A stretch of DNA of 6,710 nucleotides from NCBI GenBank assembly GCA_030669695.1, contig DAOVDC010000041.1, positions 1 to 6,710 of the forward strand. The letters are read 5' to 3'. This DNA is from Candidatus Bathyarchaeota archaeon (GTDB lineage: Archaea; Thermoproteota; Bathyarchaeia; Bathyarchaeales; Bathyarchaeaceae). Both the position numbers and the translations under genes were made by a program. Under the pieces are notes generated by a model that was given only the letters and a program-made list of their open reading frames with translations, did no database searches and was not told the DNA's origin. The stretch's first letter is position 1, and every line of letters starts with the position of its first letter. Shown here in pieces: positions 5,142 to 6,710 of the stretch.

Positions 5142-5554
5142 TGAGCTACAAGGAACGAATGAATGTTTCAGTGAGTAACGCTGAAATCGACATCTTCTAT
5201 GATCTGCGTCGTCGTAAGCTCGTCAGGGGCTTGACGAGGCAGCACCCCTTTGTTTTTGACTTGAAAAAAGATATCGTAGCAGGAACCACGATTGACTTGT
5301 TTTGGGGCACACTTGAAATAAGACCGTATTATGCGGTGTTCATTGACGGTGTAGCAGTGGGGAAGACAGGTGTTCCTAAACTACATTTGAGCTCACGTCA
5401 GCAACGTCGTGATGAACTTGTCACGGCAGCTTTAGAACGCCGTGGAATCCACGTCGACAGGTTTCAGTATGAACCGCCTCTTCGTAAATGGCAGAAAATT
5501 GAGATTTGCGATGCGATAGAAGCTGTTTTAAAAAAAAGTGGTTATAGTGGGTAG
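5141..5554 (+). CDS. Putative small PD-(D/E)XK nuclease, Vsr/DUF559-like
   Basis: This 137-residue protein resembles Vsr-type and DUF559 endonucleases in order and spacing. LVRGLTRQHPF (27-37) matches the R-x-Q-H-P strand of DUF559. TTIDLFW (49-55) gives a first acidic residue, Asp52, like the (P)D-x-x-F aspartate of Vsr. AVFIDG (65-70) matches the central AVF(V/I)DG strand. RRDELVTAALERRGIHVDRF (89-108) matches the R-D...L...G-(I/W)-x-V-x-R-(F/W) block, and a C-terminal helix follows. The Cys/His zinc cluster that follows the DG strand in Vsr is absent (GVAVGKTG here), so it is not a normal Vsr. A single-strand, transposase-type or inactive role is possible. Alternative starts are TTG 5129 and ATG 5159; AAGGA (5150-5154) favours 5159 slightly, though the spacing is tight. 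The surroundings look accessory. It ends in TAG with an open frame beyond. Confidence 0.55.
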   Translation: MSYKERMNVSVSNAEIDIFYDLRRRKLVRGLTRQHPFVFDLKKDIVAGTTIDLFWGTLEIRPYYAVFIDGVAVGKTGVPKLHLSSRQQRRDELVTAALERRGIHVDRFQYEPPLRKWQKIEICDAIEAVLKKSGYSG

Positions 5555-5755
5555 ATTCGAGTCCACATTCTTATTGGACAGGCAACTTCTCCCACTAATG
5601 GCGCTTCGTATGCAGCCACCTTCTCACCAGATTTCTTTCTTCCAAATGTTGTATGGACATTGACGCCAACAGTAAGTGGAACCTTTGAAGCTACAACCCT
5701 TACATTGCACAGTAGAGAACATGCGAGATTTCAAAAATCGTTACTTCTCCTATGA
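5555..5755. other. Gene-free stretch open on both strands; probable decayed coding sequence
   Basis: No gene with a proper start is visible from 5555 to 5937. The plus frame of the nuclease-like gene stays open for 66 codons past its TAG, to TGA at 5753, reading a Thr/Ser/Pro-rich sequence (for example PTVSGTFEATTLTL). The minus strand is also open from about 5730 to a TAA at 5542, with G-first, more coding-like codons (for example VPLTVGVNVHTTF, then GEKVAAYEAPLVGEV), but it lacks an ATG, GTG or TTG near its upstream end. I take this as a fragment of an older gene, more likely on the minus strand; the family is not recognised. From 5756 to 5937 there are only regulatory elements of the next gene. 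Confidence 0.3.
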
Positions 5756-5812
5756 AATTCTAAGGTTAGCGGGCTATAAGAATCTTTCAATCTTCCTGTG
5801 AGCAACAGTAGA

Positions 5813-5824
5813 TGCATGCATGCA
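5813..5824. repeat. 12-bp palindrome TGCATGCATGCA, right copy
   Basis: Identical to the copy at 5130-5141. It overlaps the first of two tandem elements upstream of the last gene, so it may alternatively belong to that promoter. Confidence 0.4.
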
Positions 5825-5874
5825 AAAAGTTAATGCAATCTGCGAAAAGTTTACGAAAACAACAGATTAAATAA
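5821..5874 (+). promoter_or_regulatory. Promoter of the coiled-coil gene with tandem 13-bp elements
   Basis: TTAAATAA (5867-5874) is a strong TATA box. Initiation near 5897 would leave a leader of about 40 bases before ATG 5938, which has GGGAG at 5925-5929. Upstream are two direct repeats, TGCAAAAAGTTAA (5821-5833) and TGCGAAAAGTTTA (5841-5853). They match at 11 of 13 positions and lie exactly 20 bp apart, close to two helical turns, so a regulator could bind both on one face. Confidence 0.5.
5857..5869. repeat. 13-bp direct repeat, right copy
   Basis: AAACAACAGATTA matches 4536-4548 exactly and runs into the TATA box of the gene at 5938. Together the copies delimit a segment of about 1.3 kb that holds the Lys/Glu-rich frame, the nuclease candidate and the decayed frames. 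Confidence 0.3.
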
Positions 5875-5937
5875 GTTTGCCTTGTTCATTAATATTAAAA
5901 TCAGATAATCCCAACTAAATTAATGGGAGCAGCTACA

Positions 5938-6710
5938 ATGGCTGAGACTAAAATACCATTAAACGACATTAAAGAATGGCTGGAGCAAGAAACAACCCCT
6001 ATCGTTGAGCCGCTTAAGACGGAGGGAACGCTTTTGCTCAACAATGTTAGGGAAAGGCTAGACGATGTTCGAGAGATTTGTGAAAAACTTATGCGAAACA
6101 GCGAAATAGAGATGTCGAAAAACAGTCGCAAAACGTACCGGCGGGCTAAAATATTGAATAAACTTGCTAAATATGCCATAGAAACGATTGACAATGTTGA
6201 GTTCCCCGATTTGATTTCATCAGAAAGCCTTCAGATGGCATGTGATGATTTAGAAAAGGCGCTTGCAGTGATTGGAAGGGAAAGAGCGAAGTGGTTCCCC
6301 CGAATTTCACCGTTCTTCATTGTAGATCGCAGAAGATTTGACGCCACGTTCGGAAAAACTGTGAAATCGCTTGAGAAACTACGTTCTTTTTCATCGCAGG
6401 GGTATACAAAGGCCAAGATTGTGGAAGACTCGTTTTTAATGGTTGATAAACTTTCTCAATCCTTAAAAAAGTTAGACGAAGTTGAAGAACAAAAGAAAAA
6501 AATGAAATTGAGAAGAAACATTCTTGAGAAAAACATAGATGAGAGTCAACAGAAAATCATGTTGATTCAAAGTAGAGACGAGGTAAGCAAGCTTGCTCAG
6601 ACAAACGAAGAAATCGAAGAACTTGAAGAAAAACTAAGGTATGATTTTCGTCGCCTTCAAAAACCATTTCTTAAGTTCCAAACCTTGGCGCGAGGTCCGG
6701 GTTATCCTCT
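5938..6710 (+). CDS. Long coiled-coil protein of unknown function, 3'-truncated by window edge
   Basis: The frame runs from ATG 5938 off the right edge, with 257 complete codons and no stop. It has no signal peptide or membrane segment. Residues 1-55 are helical and charged (IKEWLEQETTPIVEPLK, then NNVRERLDDVREICEKL). Residues 60-120 hold a basic patch (KNSRKTYRRAK) and a helix ending in AKWFPRISPFF (117-127). Residues 165-242 form a long Lys/Glu/Leu coiled coil with heptad-like spacing, closing with FRRLQKPFLKFQTLARGPGY (237-256). I recall similar archaeal proteins labelled SbcC- or SMC-like on the strength of the coiled coil alone; no Walker motifs are visible here, so no such function is assigned. 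An in-frame ATG at 5923 would add five residues, but GGGAG at 5925-5929 favours 5938. The promoter is well defined, and the gene is transcribed alone from its left side. Confidence 0.85.
   Translation, partial: MAETKIPLNDIKEWLEQETTPIVEPLKTEGTLLLNNVRERLDDVREICEKLMRNSEIEMSKNSRKTYRRAKILNKLAKYAIETIDNVEFPDLISSESLQMACDDLEKALAVIGRERAKWFPRISPFFIVDRRRFDATFGKTVKSLEKLRSFSSQGYTKAKIVEDSFLMVDKLSQSLKKLDEVEEQKKKMKLRRNILEKNIDESQQKIMLIQSRDEVSKLAQTNEEIEELEEKLRYDFRRLQKPFLKFQTLARGPGYP

Noticed and set aside
5548..5572. tRNA T-arm-like string (GATTCGAGTCC) after the nuclease gene
   Set aside because: The T-stem does not pair properly, and no acceptor stem, anticodon arm or D-arm can be found around it.
5901..6416. 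Two minus-strand frames at 5901-6194 and 6231-6416
   Set aside because: Both are antisense to the coiled-coil gene, which has a promoter and ribosome site; Ser/Leu-rich antisense of Lys/Glu codons.

Overview
The window is archaeal DNA, most likely from an uncultivated anaerobe of the TACK group; a Bathyarchaeia-type genome is my best guess. The evidence is: (a) a run of tetrahydromethanopterin-linked C1 genes; (b) archaeal TATA-type promoters with purine-rich Shine-Dalgarno sites; (c) a lone helical module of a kind I associate with Nitrososphaerota and Bathyarchaeia proteins. There are no rRNA or tRNA genes, no CRISPR array and no recognisable transposase.

Positions 1-3028 (+) are a compact operon and the only part assignable to a pathway with high confidence. 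The C-terminal three quarters of formylmethanofuran dehydrogenase subunit A (fwdA) is followed 5 bases later by subunit C (fwdC), which abuts mch, the methenyl-H4MPT cyclohydrolase. These serve steps 1 and 3 of the archaeal methyl branch of the Wood-Ljungdahl pathway. The catalytic B/D subunits, the ferredoxin-like subunits and the formyltransferase (Ftr) are not in the window. A short hairpin with a T-run ends the operon.

Positions 3029-4600 hold a 160-residue protein with a conserved C-terminal helical module (+) and, convergent to it, an ECF-transporter S component (-). The S component has its own TATA box next to a perfect 12-bp palindrome, and a tiny membrane-peptide frame lies just downstream of it.

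Positions 4601-5937 look like accessory or decaying sequence. They hold a Lys/Glu-rich protein with one short membrane segment (-), open frames interrupted by amber codons, a small Vsr/DUF559-like PD-(D/E)XK nuclease candidate (+), and short repeats that bracket these pieces. The last gene, at 5938 and running off the right edge, encodes a long coiled-coil protein of unknown function. It has a clear TATA box preceded by two copies of a 13-bp element 20 bp apart.

The strongest items for follow-up are the nuclease candidate with a reduced active site, the brackets around it, and the two promoter architectures with repeat or palindrome elements. I see no convincing complete new system; the accessory region is suggestive only.
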